Assembly: GCA_021772935.1 (NCBI GenBank)
Contig: JAJFLA010000046.1
Coordinates: 62,001-126,000 of the forward strand
Source: Gammaproteobacteria bacterium
GTDB taxonomy: Bacteria; Pseudomonadota; Gammaproteobacteria; Xanthomonadales; SZUA-36
Direction: 5' to 3'
DNA length: 64,000 nt
Position numbers and translations under genes: made by a program
Part shown: positions 42,423-51,287 of the stretch, piece by piece
Layout of the letters: each line of letters begins with the position of its first letter
How positions within the stretch are numbered: the stretch's first letter is position 1
Notes under the pieces: generated by a model
What the model was told of the DNA's origin: nothing
Seen by the model: only the letters and a program-made list of their open reading frames with translations
Database searches by the model: none

Positions 42423-43313
42423 TTAGAAAAACATGGTCAAATCGCGCTTTAAACAGGTGATTTCGACCGGTGTTCGACCACAGAACTCACCATCCGGGCC
42501 CAGCAGCATGGCTTCCGGTGAGCGGATGTTAATACAGTTGGCCTTGTAGGTAGAAACTTCTCTGTGTTCAACATGCCGCCCCGCGTAGATCGTTGGAAAC
42601 AGTTTAAGCAGTCGGAGGCGGGGCAAAATTTCAAGGCTTGTCACATCCAGTTGGCCGTCATCGACGAGTGCATCGGGTGCAATCAGAAAGTGCGTGCCGG
42701 TATAACGGGTATTTGAAATGGTGACAAAAACATTGTTGCTATGTATCACCTCTCCATCGATCTCCATTACCAGTGGATAGCTTTTCAGTTTTAACACCTG
42801 CCACAAAGTTGCCAGTGTGTAGGCCGTATTGCCGAGGAATTTCAATTTTTGAGCGGAGATACCAGCATCCACAGTAAACCCCATACCGACAATATTCAGG
42901 AAGTAATAGGATTTAGCCGCTGATTTTACAAAACCGACATCTACCTGACGCGTACGACCGCGATGCAACAGATCGATCGCATCGCACCATGCAGCCGGTT
43001 GTAACTTCAGTTCACGGGCAAAAGCGTTGCCGGTACCAATGGGCAACAGACCGAGTGGTATGTGCGCTGATTTCGGGTGCTCGTAGAGACCGTTCAGAAC
43101 TTCAAATATGGTGCCGTCACCACCTGCAGCGATCAGCCCGTCAAAGCCTGCAAGTTCGGTCTTTGCAACCAGTTCCTTGCCATGACCGGGATGTGTGGTC
43201 GGCATGAATTTCGTCTTGATACCCAGGCTCTCAAATCTTGCTTTGATTTTCGTCAGTTTCTTAAGCGAACGACCGTACGCGGCATTGGGATTAAAAATTA
43301 TTAGTAGCTTCAA
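42423..43313 (-). CDS. Diacylglycerol/sphingosine kinase-like lipid kinase
   Basis: YegS/DgkB-type kinase of 296 aa. LLIIFNPNAAYG at the start, ATP-binding GGDGT at 64-68, PIGTGNAFARE, and a C-terminal DGE motif (LLGPDGEFC) that in the family binds the phosphate or metal. It would phosphorylate a membrane lipid hydroxyl at the cytoplasmic face. The start is a TTG at 43313 with only a distant GGAAA. It is divergent from the sensor kinase gene, separated by about 120 bases. Confidence 0.88.
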   Translation of the reverse strand: MKLLIIFNPNAAYGRSLKKLTKIKARFESLGIKTKFMPTTHPGHGKELVAKTELAGFDGLIAAGGDGTIFEVLNGLYEHPKSAHIPLGLLPIGTGNAFARELKLQPAAWCDAIDLLHRGRTRQVDVGFVKSAAKSYYFLNIVGMGFTVDAGISAQKLKFLGNTAYTLATLWQVLKLKSYPLVMEIDGEVIHSNNVFVTISNTRYTGTHFLIAPDALVDDGQLDVTSLEILPRLRLLKLFPTIYAGRHVEHREVSTYKANCINIRSPEAMLLGPDGEFCGRTPVEITCLKRDLTMFF

Positions 43314-43430
43314 TCTGATTGGTTTCCAGGTTTTGAGTGTGCTTGGTGTTTAATCCATTCTATTGCACTTGTATTTTGTTTGGTATCCTTAGGCTTCCAA
43401 CCAGGAAGGAACCAGGTTGCGGATAGGGAC

Positions 43431-45032
43431 ATGACTCTGATGAAGACGCGATTTAGTCGAAAATTGCACCTGGCATTTGGTGCAATGCTGACGATTACGC
43501 TGGCGCTGGCCTGGTACTTCTATGACAGCATTCAGTGGTTTGAATATGACGTGGAGCACATCACCATTGCAAACTCCGTGCTCAATGGTCACCACACATT
43601 GTCCAACCAGACGGCGCAAAAACTGAGCTTGATTGATGATAGCATTGCCGCTGGTGCGATTAGTGATCTACCACGTTGGCACGACAATACCCAGGTTTTG
43701 AGAGTCGCCATTATTGGTCTTCAACAAGCCATTACAGATAAAAATACCTTGCGTGGGGCTGACCATGAAACAGATGAGATGGCGGTGCTCAATGAGATGG
43801 AAACTCTTGTTGAGGCCATCATAAACTCTGGAGAAACGATAAGGACGGCGTTACAGGAGCAACGCCCTGGAGATGCGCGGAGCGAAGCAGAAGACCTACA
43901 CAGCAGTGGAATCGTGGGAATATTCAACGAATTAATGAGGGAAACCCTCACTGTCCGAACCAAAGAGCTAAAGGAAGCGAATTCAGAGACCGTCGCTCTG
44001 GCGCACTATATCACCGGGGTATTACCCCTGTTTATGCTGATGTTGGCAGGTCTTACTGCCATGATCGCCTGGTTTTTTTCCCGTAGCCTGACGCGTTCCG
44101 TCGATGTGTTGCACCGAGGTGCACAAGCTTTTACCAGTGACGACCTGAACCATCGCATTCCTGAACTGCATGAAAAAGAATTTGAACAACTCGGAGATGC
44201 ATTTAATACCATGGCACGTCAATTGGCTGATCACCGAACAGATATGCGTGATTCCAATATCCGCCTTGAAGCTATCGTTGAAGAGCGAACACGCGCTTTA
44301 AAGAGCAGCAATGAAACACTGGAACTCGTTGACGAGAACCGACGTAAACTACTGGCGGATATCAGTCATGAATTTCGCACTCCGCTGACAGTGATTCGTG
44401 GTGAGTCTGAAATAGCCCTGCGGGGCAAAGCCAAGACAAAGGCGGAATACCAGGAGACGCTGATGCGCATCATGCAACAGGCTGACCAGACTACACGACT
44501 TGTCGACGACCTGTTGTTTATCGCACGTGCCGATGCCGGTGAGCCCCGTTTAAGAATTCGTCCGGTATCTGTCAATGGCCTGTTAAACGCCGCCTGTAAG
44601 GATTTCAACGCCAGGGCGGAACATAACGAAATTAGCATTAAGCAGGACCTGATCGATGGAAATGCCGTTGTGATGGGTGATGCAGGTCGATTACGTCAGG
44701 TATTCTCTATTTTGATTGACAATGCCCTGCGTTATTCCAAGCAAGGGGACACGGTGGAAGTATGTCTTGATCGGGATGACAATATGGTTGTGGTGACGGT
44801 TCGTGATATCGGTATTGGGCTAACGAAAGAGGAGGCCAGACAGGCATTCCAGCGTTTCTTTCGTGGTAGAAAGGCTCTGGGTCATGCGCGCGGTACCGGG
44901 CTGGGCCTTCCGGTTGCCAAGGCAATTATAGAGGCACACAAAGGCAATATTAAACTTGAGGGTAAACCGGGCGAAGGCGCATTGGCCACCGTTAGTTTAC
45001 CTGCTGAAGACAAGCTGAGGGCTGTAGCATGA
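43431..45032 (+). CDS. Two-component sensor histidine kinase
   Basis: Membrane sensor of 533 aa. Helices at about 12-31 and 200-222 enclose a helical periplasmic domain (about 35-195). A HAMP linker follows (RSLTRSVDVLHRGAQAF), then a coiled coil, HisKA with His313 in ADISHEFRTPL, and the HATPase domain (N-box ILIDNALRYS, G1 DIGIGL, G2 GTGLGLPVAKAI). GGA lies 7 bases before ATG 43431; 43440 is another start. Coupled to the response regulator by ATGA. The signal is unknown. Confidence 0.93.
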   Translation: MTLMKTRFSRKLHLAFGAMLTITLALAWYFYDSIQWFEYDVEHITIANSVLNGHHTLSNQTAQKLSLIDDSIAAGAISDLPRWHDNTQVLRVAIIGLQQAITDKNTLRGADHETDEMAVLNEMETLVEAIINSGETIRTALQEQRPGDARSEAEDLHSSGIVGIFNELMRETLTVRTKELKEANSETVALAHYITGVLPLFMLMLAGLTAMIAWFFSRSLTRSVDVLHRGAQAFTSDDLNHRIPELHEKEFEQLGDAFNTMARQLADHRTDMRDSNIRLEAIVEERTRALKSSNETLELVDENRRKLLADISHEFRTPLTVIRGESEIALRGKAKTKAEYQETLMRIMQQADQTTRLVDDLLFIARADAGEPRLRIRPVSVNGLLNAACKDFNARAEHNEISIKQDLIDGNAVVMGDAGRLRQVFSILIDNALRYSKQGDTVEVCLDRDDNMVVVTVRDIGIGLTKEEARQAFQRFFRGRKALGHARGTGLGLPVAKAIIEAHKGNIKLEGKPGEGALATVSLPAEDKLRAVA

Positions 45033-45709
45033 GGATACTGATTGTTGAAGATGAGGTGCGGATCGCAGACTTTCTGCAACGTGGTCTGCGGGCAGAAGGT
45101 CACTTCTGTGTAGTGGCCAATGATGGTGAAGCTGGTTTGTCACTTGCGCTTGAGGGTGATTTTGACTTGTTGTTGCTCGATATGATGTTGCCGATTATGC
45201 ATGGCCGTGACATATGCCAGCATTTGCGCATGAAGCAAATTAACACACCTTTGATCATCCTCTCGGCGATGGATAGTCTTGATGATGTAATCGCGGGTTT
45301 GCGTATGGGTGCAGATGATTACATGACCAAGCCGTTTTCATTCGAAGAGTTGTTGGCTCGTATCGAAACCGTCATGCGACGCAGCTCTGAGGTAACTGTT
45401 GAAGAACAATGCCTTACAGTAGGTTCGTTGGCTTTCGATCGTCAGTCATTACGTTTTTCAGTCGATGGTGATGTTATCAACATGACGGCCAAGGAACTGG
45501 CAATCATCGAGTTGTTAATGAGCCATCCAGGCACTTTATTTAGCCGTGAACGTATACTCAGTAATGTCTGGGGTCTGAACATGGACCCATTGACCAATGT
45601 GGTGGATGTCTATATCGGAAAACTGCGTAAAAAAATTGATACTAGCGAAGCTGAATCGATGATCGAGACGGTCCGGGGATTAGGTTACCGATTGAATCCG
45701 AAGGTTTGA
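45029..45709 (+). CDS. OmpR/PhoB-family response regulator
   Basis: 226 aa. Receiver domain with Asp51 as phosphoacceptor (LLLLDMMLP), Lys101 in DYMTKPFSF and an acidic pair in VEDEV; C-terminal winged helix (about 130-225: MTAKELAIIELLMSHPGTLFS, NVVDVYIGKLRKKID, IETVRGLGYRL). Cognate partner of the sensor kinase whose gene it overlaps. Targets unknown; no nearby gene is an obvious member of the regulon. Confidence 0.94.
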   Translation: MRILIVEDEVRIADFLQRGLRAEGHFCVVANDGEAGLSLALEGDFDLLLLDMMLPIMHGRDICQHLRMKQINTPLIILSAMDSLDDVIAGLRMGADDYMTKPFSFEELLARIETVMRRSSEVTVEEQCLTVGSLAFDRQSLRFSVDGDVINMTAKELAIIELLMSHPGTLFSRERILSNVWGLNMDPLTNVVDVYIGKLRKKIDTSEAESMIETVRGLGYRLNPKV

Positions 45710-45900
45710 TTAATAGATAATTCAGCAGAAATTTAATCGAGGTTCATCTTTGTTTCAATATCTATTCAGCCTTGTAAGCTAATATGAAGCAGTGGTTCTT
45801 GGGCACCTGATCAGTTGACCCCTTGCTGACACCCCAAGGTGCACCAAGAACCCCACTACAACCCGATAGTGACGGAAATACTGTGCATAGAGGACTTGAT

Positions 45901-45940
45901 GTCACCACTTCAAAAACATTTGAAGTGGTGACCTTTTTTT
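45901..45940 (+). terminator. Intrinsic terminator of the two-component operon inside a convergent gene end
   Basis: A perfect 14-bp stem (GTCACCACTTCAAA and its complement) with loop AACA, followed by C and seven T on the plus strand. It lies about 190 bases after the response regulator stop. The last codons and stop of the convergent lipoprotein gene (45902) lie within the same hairpin; no T-run exists on that strand. Confidence 0.85.
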
Positions 45941-48208
45941 CGGATCCTTGATATCGTAGCGGAGATTTTGAGCAGTGAGTTGGGCTTCGGCGCTGTAAAC
46001 CCTGTTGTCGGATTCAATCGTGGCAGGGGCCAGGTGGATAATTGTAGGTAGAGGCTGGATTTCCAAACTGATGCGTTCGCGGAAAAACTCTGCATCATCA
46101 CCCGCAAATGCATCTTCTACTTTCTTCACTGTCAAACCTATTTTGCAACTGGCTAGCAGCTGGGGATTGTTTACAAACACCGATTCCAGCGGCGATGGGC
46201 TGATATCAATTGTCAAACCAAATCCGGACCAGTGAGCAGCAAGCGTGTTATTGCTTGCTTCAAAGTTACTGAGTAAGTTATTGACTGTGGGTGTTGTTGC
46301 GAATCTGGTTTTAAACGGTGTGCTCCAGGCAGCGATACAGCTGTTCAATGGCAGAGCACTATTACTTGGGCTGAAGCTCAGTGTGCCGTCCAACTGGAGA
46401 TCGGCATTCAAAGTTATATCCAGTTTCAGACGTGTCAGATCAGTCTCGATTCGGAAGTTGGAGAAATTGACACTGAGCGTACCTTTGCTATTGGTTTGAG
46501 CGCTAACGGTGGCAAGTGAAGCACCCCCTTTAAGGGACTTCATACTGTTTCTCATGGATTCACAGACCGAGTTTTCAAATCCCGATTCAATTTGACAACT
46601 GTGTGCTGCCTGGGCATTCAATTGATCACATTCCCACTTTGATGTTTCTGCATGGGCAATGCATGTGGCTCGATCTGCGCTATATTTGGCATTATGTCGA
46701 GCACGTGATGCCTCACACAAAGGATCAATGGCTTCACGGATGCAACGGTTATTTAAAGGGTTGCGAAACAGACAAGACGAGCAATTACGTGTGTCCCTGA
46801 GCCGTTTGCATTGTGCCAGGTTTGCCTTGCATGCAGGAACAGGGGCACAAACCCGGTGTTCGCAAATGATATCTCCTGTATCAAACGGCTGTAGGCTGGC
46901 TGAGAACTGCAATGAAGACAGAGCGGTGTTGTCAAATTCTGCATCGACGCTCAAATCTGCCAGTGAAGCTTGCAGCACTTCAGCCAAGAATGGACGCCGC
47001 ATTTCAATCAAGGCGATGTCTGGCGTGTCCTCAGTGATAGAAAACCCCACTGTTTTGCTGTTGAATGCGTCGTGCAAGGCCGCAAAAGCCTGTCGGACCT
47101 GGGTCGGGTCTACAGTCGTGATTGCGGTCTCCGTCTCCAGTGTGCGAATTGATTTGGAATGCAGTATACATCCTGACTCCTTCTCAACTACCAGCACTTT
47201 CCAGTGGTCGGCAGGGTCCTGCGTTGAACCTATACTTGACCATGTTCTCCAGCGTTCGCTCGGCCCCACTGACAACTCCTCAACAGCCAATGGCATTCCG
47301 TTTGCGAACCAGTAGTGGATGATGGTTAGCGGGCGTTCCGCCGCTGATATTTCGGAGAAAAAATAACGAATATCTGCCGCACTATTCATGTTCCTGACAA
47401 TACCTTCAGGTTCTCGGGCGTTGATATTGTTGGCAAACTCAGCCCTTGAAACAATGACATCGGCAGGGCAGGTCGATAGATCCGGAATAAATTCCAAATC
47501 CAATGCAATTGAAGTGACAGAAGAATCAATCAACATGGCACTGCCAGCGACTATGAACACCCCTTTGAGGGGTTGTTGGTGCTGGGCAGAAGATTTGGCA
47601 AAACCGGGCAGCGACGCGCCAACTTGCACTTCGCCAAGTGGCACTGCATTCAACGCTATCGTATTGTGGTTGTGTTCATTGAGTGCTTCTACGAAGTCTG
47701 TATTGAGGTGTTGAAGTACGTATATTGTCAATTGCTCAGAGGGTTCGGTGTAGCTGTTGCCTTCATAGGTGAACTTCTTCGAACTGATGTTTAGTTGACT
47801 AAAGCGCGGTAACCAGCCCAGTTGTGTACCACTGAAACCAAAGCTAATGTTGCCGAATACAGAAGCAGAAATTGTATTGCCTTGTTTGTCACCGATGTCA
47901 ACTAAGGCCTCAATTGAAACGCCTTGTTTGCCGAAATCGAGCTTAAGTCTACGAAAGTTGTATCGGCCGAAAGATGCAGCTTGTATTTTGAGCTCACGCT
48001 TAATCTGGTTTGACAGCCAGCGGTTGTTCAGCTTGATTAGGGTGTCAGTTTCTTTAAGCCTCTGTAAAGCGAGCTCGGCACTCGCAATATGCTGGTTGTG
48101 GAATGAAGCCAGGTCGGTATTGGGGACGGCGGGTAGTAATACAGAGCAGCCCACCATGAATTGCATCGCTATGGTCAGGCAAAAGAGTCGTGTCAGAAAA
48201 TAATGCAT
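45902..48208 (-). CDS. Large DUF2914-containing Cys-rich lipoprotein
   Basis: About 768 aa. ATG 48208 is preferred to TTG 48214. Lipobox MVGC at the end of a hydrophobic signal, so membrane-attached outside the cytoplasm. Residues 25-260 are beta-rich (KLDFGKQGVSIEALVDIG). A DUF2914 domain lies at about 290-350 (TIIHYWFANG, RWRTWSS, HWKVLVVEKESGCIL). A stretch encoded at 46559-46869 contains 12 Cys within about 105 residues. The end is again beta-rich. No enzyme motif; perhaps a surface or periplasmic binding protein. The last codons form part of a terminator for the facing operon. Confidence 0.8.
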   Translation of the reverse strand: MHYFLTRLFCLTIAMQFMVGCSVLLPAVPNTDLASFHNQHIASAELALQRLKETDTLIKLNNRWLSNQIKRELKIQAASFGRYNFRRLKLDFGKQGVSIEALVDIGDKQGNTISASVFGNISFGFSGTQLGWLPRFSQLNISSKKFTYEGNSYTEPSEQLTIYVLQHLNTDFVEALNEHNHNTIALNAVPLGEVQVGASLPGFAKSSAQHQQPLKGVFIVAGSAMLIDSSVTSIALDLEFIPDLSTCPADVIVSRAEFANNINAREPEGIVRNMNSAADIRYFFSEISAAERPLTIIHYWFANGMPLAVEELSVGPSERWRTWSSIGSTQDPADHWKVLVVEKESGCILHSKSIRTLETETAITTVDPTQVRQAFAALHDAFNSKTVGFSITEDTPDIALIEMRRPFLAEVLQASLADLSVDAEFDNTALSSLQFSASLQPFDTGDIICEHRVCAPVPACKANLAQCKRLRDTRNCSSCLFRNPLNNRCIREAIDPLCEASRARHNAKYSADRATCIAHAETSKWECDQLNAQAAHSCQIESGFENSVCESMRNSMKSLKGGASLATVSAQTNSKGTLSVNFSNFRIETDLTRLKLDITLNADLQLDGTLSFSPSNSALPLNSCIAAWSTPFKTRFATTPTVNNLLSNFEASNNTLAAHWSGFGLTIDISPSPLESVFVNNPQLLASCKIGLTVKKVEDAFAGDDAEFFRERISLEIQPLPTIIHLAPATIESDNRVYSAEAQLTAQNLRYDIKDPKKRSPLQMFLKW

Positions 48209-48368
48209 GAGCAAAACACATGTGTTGGAAATGGTATGGCATTGAATGAAATATTTGTTTTCATAGTCCCTAAAGCCTGTTTGCCGTCATCCTGATAGCA
48301 ATGTCAATGGCGATTACTTTAGCCGTCACTGTGACGACTATTATAACCATAGAATAACGGTTTGATTT

Positions 48369-49085
48369 TCATTTCCACCCACAGGCGGCGATTACCAACA
48401 CCCAGACGCACTTAAACTCGGTACCGTTATCAGTTTTCCATCCAAATTCAGGTGTGATCTTATCCCAGAAACGCTGTATGTCTCCTTTTACGCCGGGATC
48501 GTATGCAAAGTAAACCAGTCCAGGTGTGTACGCAAAAGGCACTTGCGGCAGGGGTTGGTCAAGCATCGTAATCAAACTCTGCCTGACTGGATAGTGAAAC
48601 TCTTTTTGTGGTTCAGAATTGTTTTGCTCAAGCGGTTTACCGAACAGTTGGTCTATTGCAGATACTTCCGTTATGAACTGTCGGGTCAAAATGGCGTTTG
48701 TCATTTGGTTTTTTTCTGACTCACTCATGGTCTCAAAGTCACGTTCCAAAACCCGTGCGTGGAGGCTTGATGTCGACATCGGGGGCACTGCCTCGGTTGG
48801 TGTTTCAAACACGTCTTTTGCTGATTCAGATACGGGCTGCGGCATCGGAATCGGGCTGGGTGTTTCCGCCTGAGGTACAGCGGTCTGCAACACAGGTGGG
48901 GGTGGACTGAAGCGGGTTAGTTGCAACTCTATCTGGTCGTGGATTGCATTAACCGGAGACATTTGTGTGCTTGTCGGCAGGAAAATAATAAAGCCATGTA
49001 AGCCGAGCGCAACGGCCAGTGCCAGCCAGATGCCGGTTGTTTTTTTTGTCCTGCCTGGTGCATGGGCCTGGCTGTAAGGTTGCAT
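48369..49085 (-). CDS. TonB-like periplasmic-spanning protein
   Basis: About 238 aa from ATG 49085 (a frame to 49127 exists but adds unlike sequence). Single N-terminal helix (IWLALAVALGLHGFIIFL) followed by a Pro-rich linker (SPPPPVLQTAVPQAETPSPIP), the layout of TonB/TolA. The C-terminal part (GVKGDIQRFWDKITPEFGWKT, then FKCVWVLVIAACGWK) does not look like the TonB C-terminal domain. It could be an accessory energy transducer or an unrelated anchored protein. It is transcribed before the DUF2914 lipoprotein gene with a 154-base gap, and divergently from the Lol-like operon. Confidence 0.62.
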   Translation of the reverse strand: MQPYSQAHAPGRTKKTTGIWLALAVALGLHGFIIFLPTSTQMSPVNAIHDQIELQLTRFSPPPPVLQTAVPQAETPSPIPMPQPVSESAKDVFETPTEAVPPMSTSSLHARVLERDFETMSESEKNQMTNAILTRQFITEVSAIDQLFGKPLEQNNSEPQKEFHYPVRQSLITMLDQPLPQVPFAYTPGLVYFAYDPGVKGDIQRFWDKITPEFGWKTDNGTEFKCVWVLVIAACGWK

Positions 49086-49188
49086 CGGCAAATGATACCT
49101 GCTTGCCGTTAAAGTGGTGTTAATCACACCATTGTTTTTATACTTATGATAGCCTTCATTTATGTCTTTGGTTTGTGGACCACATCAG

Positions 49189-50007
49189 ATGAAATTTTCG
49201 ACGCCGAAAGTTTTTGTATCCGGGTTCCAGGCTACCTTTAAGCTACGGGCAATCTTTCTGACAGTGATCTGTGCAACAGGGCTGAGCCTGTTTCCGGCTC
49301 AGTTTGCGACTGCCGAAATATTCAATGCAAGCGAGCTGGTACGTGCTGTTATGGAACACTGGAGAGGCATCAATTCTTATTCCGAAATGACCATGACCAT
49401 TCATCGTGCCGATTGGCAACGATCCATATCGATGCGTGTCTGGAGTGAGGGCGATAAACTCTCGTTGGTGCGAGTTATAGCACCTAAAAAAGACACGGGT
49501 AACGGTACCTTATTAAAAGATAACGAAATGTGGACCTACTCACCCAAAATAAACCGCATTATCAAGATCCCTTCATCAATGATGCGTCGGGCTTGGTTAG
49601 GTAGTGATTTCTCCAATAAAGAGATCAGCAAGTCGACCGAGATCCTAAATCAGTACGTTCACAGCCTGATAGGTCAGACGCAGAAAGATGGACACACGAT
49701 TTACACCATTGAAGCCATTCCACATGAGGATGCTGCGATAGTCTGGGGAAAAGAAATACTCATAATCCGTGATGATTTTGTTTTACTGGAGGAGCAATAT
49801 TGGGACCAGGACAATAAGTTGGTTAAAGTCATGCAGGCGCGTGACATTGTTGAGATGGGTGGTCGAGCTGTCGCGCGGGTTTTACGTATGGGTAAGCTGG
49901 AATCTCCGCAAGAATGGACTGAAATGACGGTTTCATCAATTCAATTTGACCTTGAACTACCCAGCGGTATTTTTACACTTTCAAACCTCAGAAACCCCAG
50001 GCAATAA
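49189..50007 (+). CDS. LolA-like outer membrane lipoprotein-sorting protein
   Basis: 272 aa with a long signal peptide (cut near ATA, about residue 42 from ATG 49189; ATG 49162 is possible). Mature part has the LolA_like pattern: RAVMEHWRGINSYSEMTMTIHR, GDKLSLVRVIAPKKDTGNGTLLKDNEMWTYSPKINR, SDFSNKEI. These proteins form a half-open hydrophobic barrel that carries lipids or lipoproteins across the periplasm. First gene of an operon with two permeases, an ATPase and an outer membrane protein, so it is probably the shuttle of that transporter rather than the housekeeping LolA. Confidence 0.87.
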   Translation: MKFSTPKVFVSGFQATFKLRAIFLTVICATGLSLFPAQFATAEIFNASELVRAVMEHWRGINSYSEMTMTIHRADWQRSISMRVWSEGDKLSLVRVIAPKKDTGNGTLLKDNEMWTYSPKINRIIKIPSSMMRRAWLGSDFSNKEISKSTEILNQYVHSLIGQTQKDGHTIYTIEAIPHEDAAIVWGKEILIIRDDFVLLEEQYWDQDNKLVKVMQARDIVEMGGRAVARVLRMGKLESPQEWTEMTVSSIQFDLELPSGIFTLSNLRNPRQ

Positions 50008-50027
50008 CCAGGATAATCAAAGAGACA

Positions 50028-51287
50028 ATGACAGTGAAACGCCAAAACGGGAGAGCTTTTGCACTCAGTTTTCGGCTCGCATGGCGCAACATCTGGCGTC
50101 AGAAACGCCGTACGTGGCTAACAGCCCTGGCAATGATTTTCTCAAATGTGTTGCTGGTTTTCATGATATCGCTGCAATTCGGTTCCTACGAGATGATGAT
50201 CAATAACACCCTGGGTTTGTTAAGTGGCCAGGTGCAGGTACAGCGTGCTGGTTATCTGGAAGAGCAGAAAATGCGTCAAGTCGTGGACAATGTCGATGAA
50301 TTAGCAAGCAATATCCGTAAGCGGTTCCCGGAAGCCAGCGTGGCTGCCCGTGCGAGTGCTTTTGTGCTGGTTTCAAGCGCGGAGCGATCCTTTGCCACAC
50401 AGGTAATGGGAGTTGAGCCTGCCCATGAACCGGGTGTTTCAAGTATTCCAGGTTTGGTGGCTCAAGGACGTTACCTGATTGCCCCGGATGCTGCGGAGAT
50501 TGTAATTGGTCGTGTGATGGCGAGAAATTTGAAAGTAATTGTAGGTGATGAACTGACGTTTCTCGGCAGTGGCAGGGATAGTTCTATCGCCGCAGGCGTG
50601 GTCAGAGTAGTGGGTATATTTGATTCTGGTTCCCAGGACCTTGATCGAAGCCTGGCAGAATTGCCGCTGGGGTATTTTCAAGACATTTTTATGATGCATG
50701 ATGGCGGACACACGATTGCGCTTGCCTTTGATAAGTTGAGTGCTGTGCCTGAGGTGATTGAGCCATTATCAGTTGTTATTGGCGAACAAAATGATCTGGT
50801 CGTGCTGGATTGGGAGGCATTGGTGCCGGGTCTCAAACAAGCCATTCAAGCCGATATGACAAGCGCGTGGTTCATGTATGGAGTGCTGATTATCCTGGTG
50901 GCGTTCAGTGTGCTTAATACACAGCTCATGTCAGTGCTGGAGCGCACTCGGGAGTTTGGTGTGATCATGGCATTAGGTATCAAACCCCGGCGTCTTGCCC
51001 TGTTGGTATTACTTGAAACTTTCTTGATGGCCGCGCTTGGTTTCTTGATTGGGGTATTGCTCGGTTCACTTGTTACCGGCTATTTTTCACAGGTGGGCTT
51101 TGCTTATCCCGGGATGGATGAGATGGCGGCAAAATTCAATATGTCGGCGCTGATGTATCCGGCAATGGACCCGTTTTCTCTGATGCTCGGACCATCTGTG
51201 GTGTTTGTTTTTTGCCTGTTTGCTGCCATCTACCCGACCTTGAAGTTATATGGTTTGCGACCGGTAGAAGCGATGAGGGCAGTCTGA
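50028..51287 (+). CDS. FtsX/LolCE-type ABC transporter permease
   Basis: 419 aa. N-terminal RLAWRNIWRQKRRTWLT amphipathic element and helix 1 (about 28-50), a large periplasmic domain (50-270), then three helices of an FtsX domain (about 275-415) with VLNTQLMSVLERTREFGVIMALG, the coupling-helix motif. LGLLSGQVQVQRAGY is typical of Lol/MacB-type permeases. Stop overlaps the next permease start (TGATG). Pairs with the following gene as a heterodimer. Confidence 0.9.
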   Translation: MTVKRQNGRAFALSFRLAWRNIWRQKRRTWLTALAMIFSNVLLVFMISLQFGSYEMMINNTLGLLSGQVQVQRAGYLEEQKMRQVVDNVDELASNIRKRFPEASVAARASAFVLVSSAERSFATQVMGVEPAHEPGVSSIPGLVAQGRYLIAPDAAEIVIGRVMARNLKVIVGDELTFLGSGRDSSIAAGVVRVVGIFDSGSQDLDRSLAELPLGYFQDIFMMHDGGHTIALAFDKLSAVPEVIEPLSVVIGEQNDLVVLDWEALVPGLKQAIQADMTSAWFMYGVLIILVAFSVLNTQLMSVLERTREFGVIMALGIKPRRLALLVLLETFLMAALGFLIGVLLGSLVTGYFSQVGFAYPGMDEMAAKFNMSALMYPAMDPFSLMLGPSVVFVFCLFAAIYPTLKLYGLRPVEAMRAV

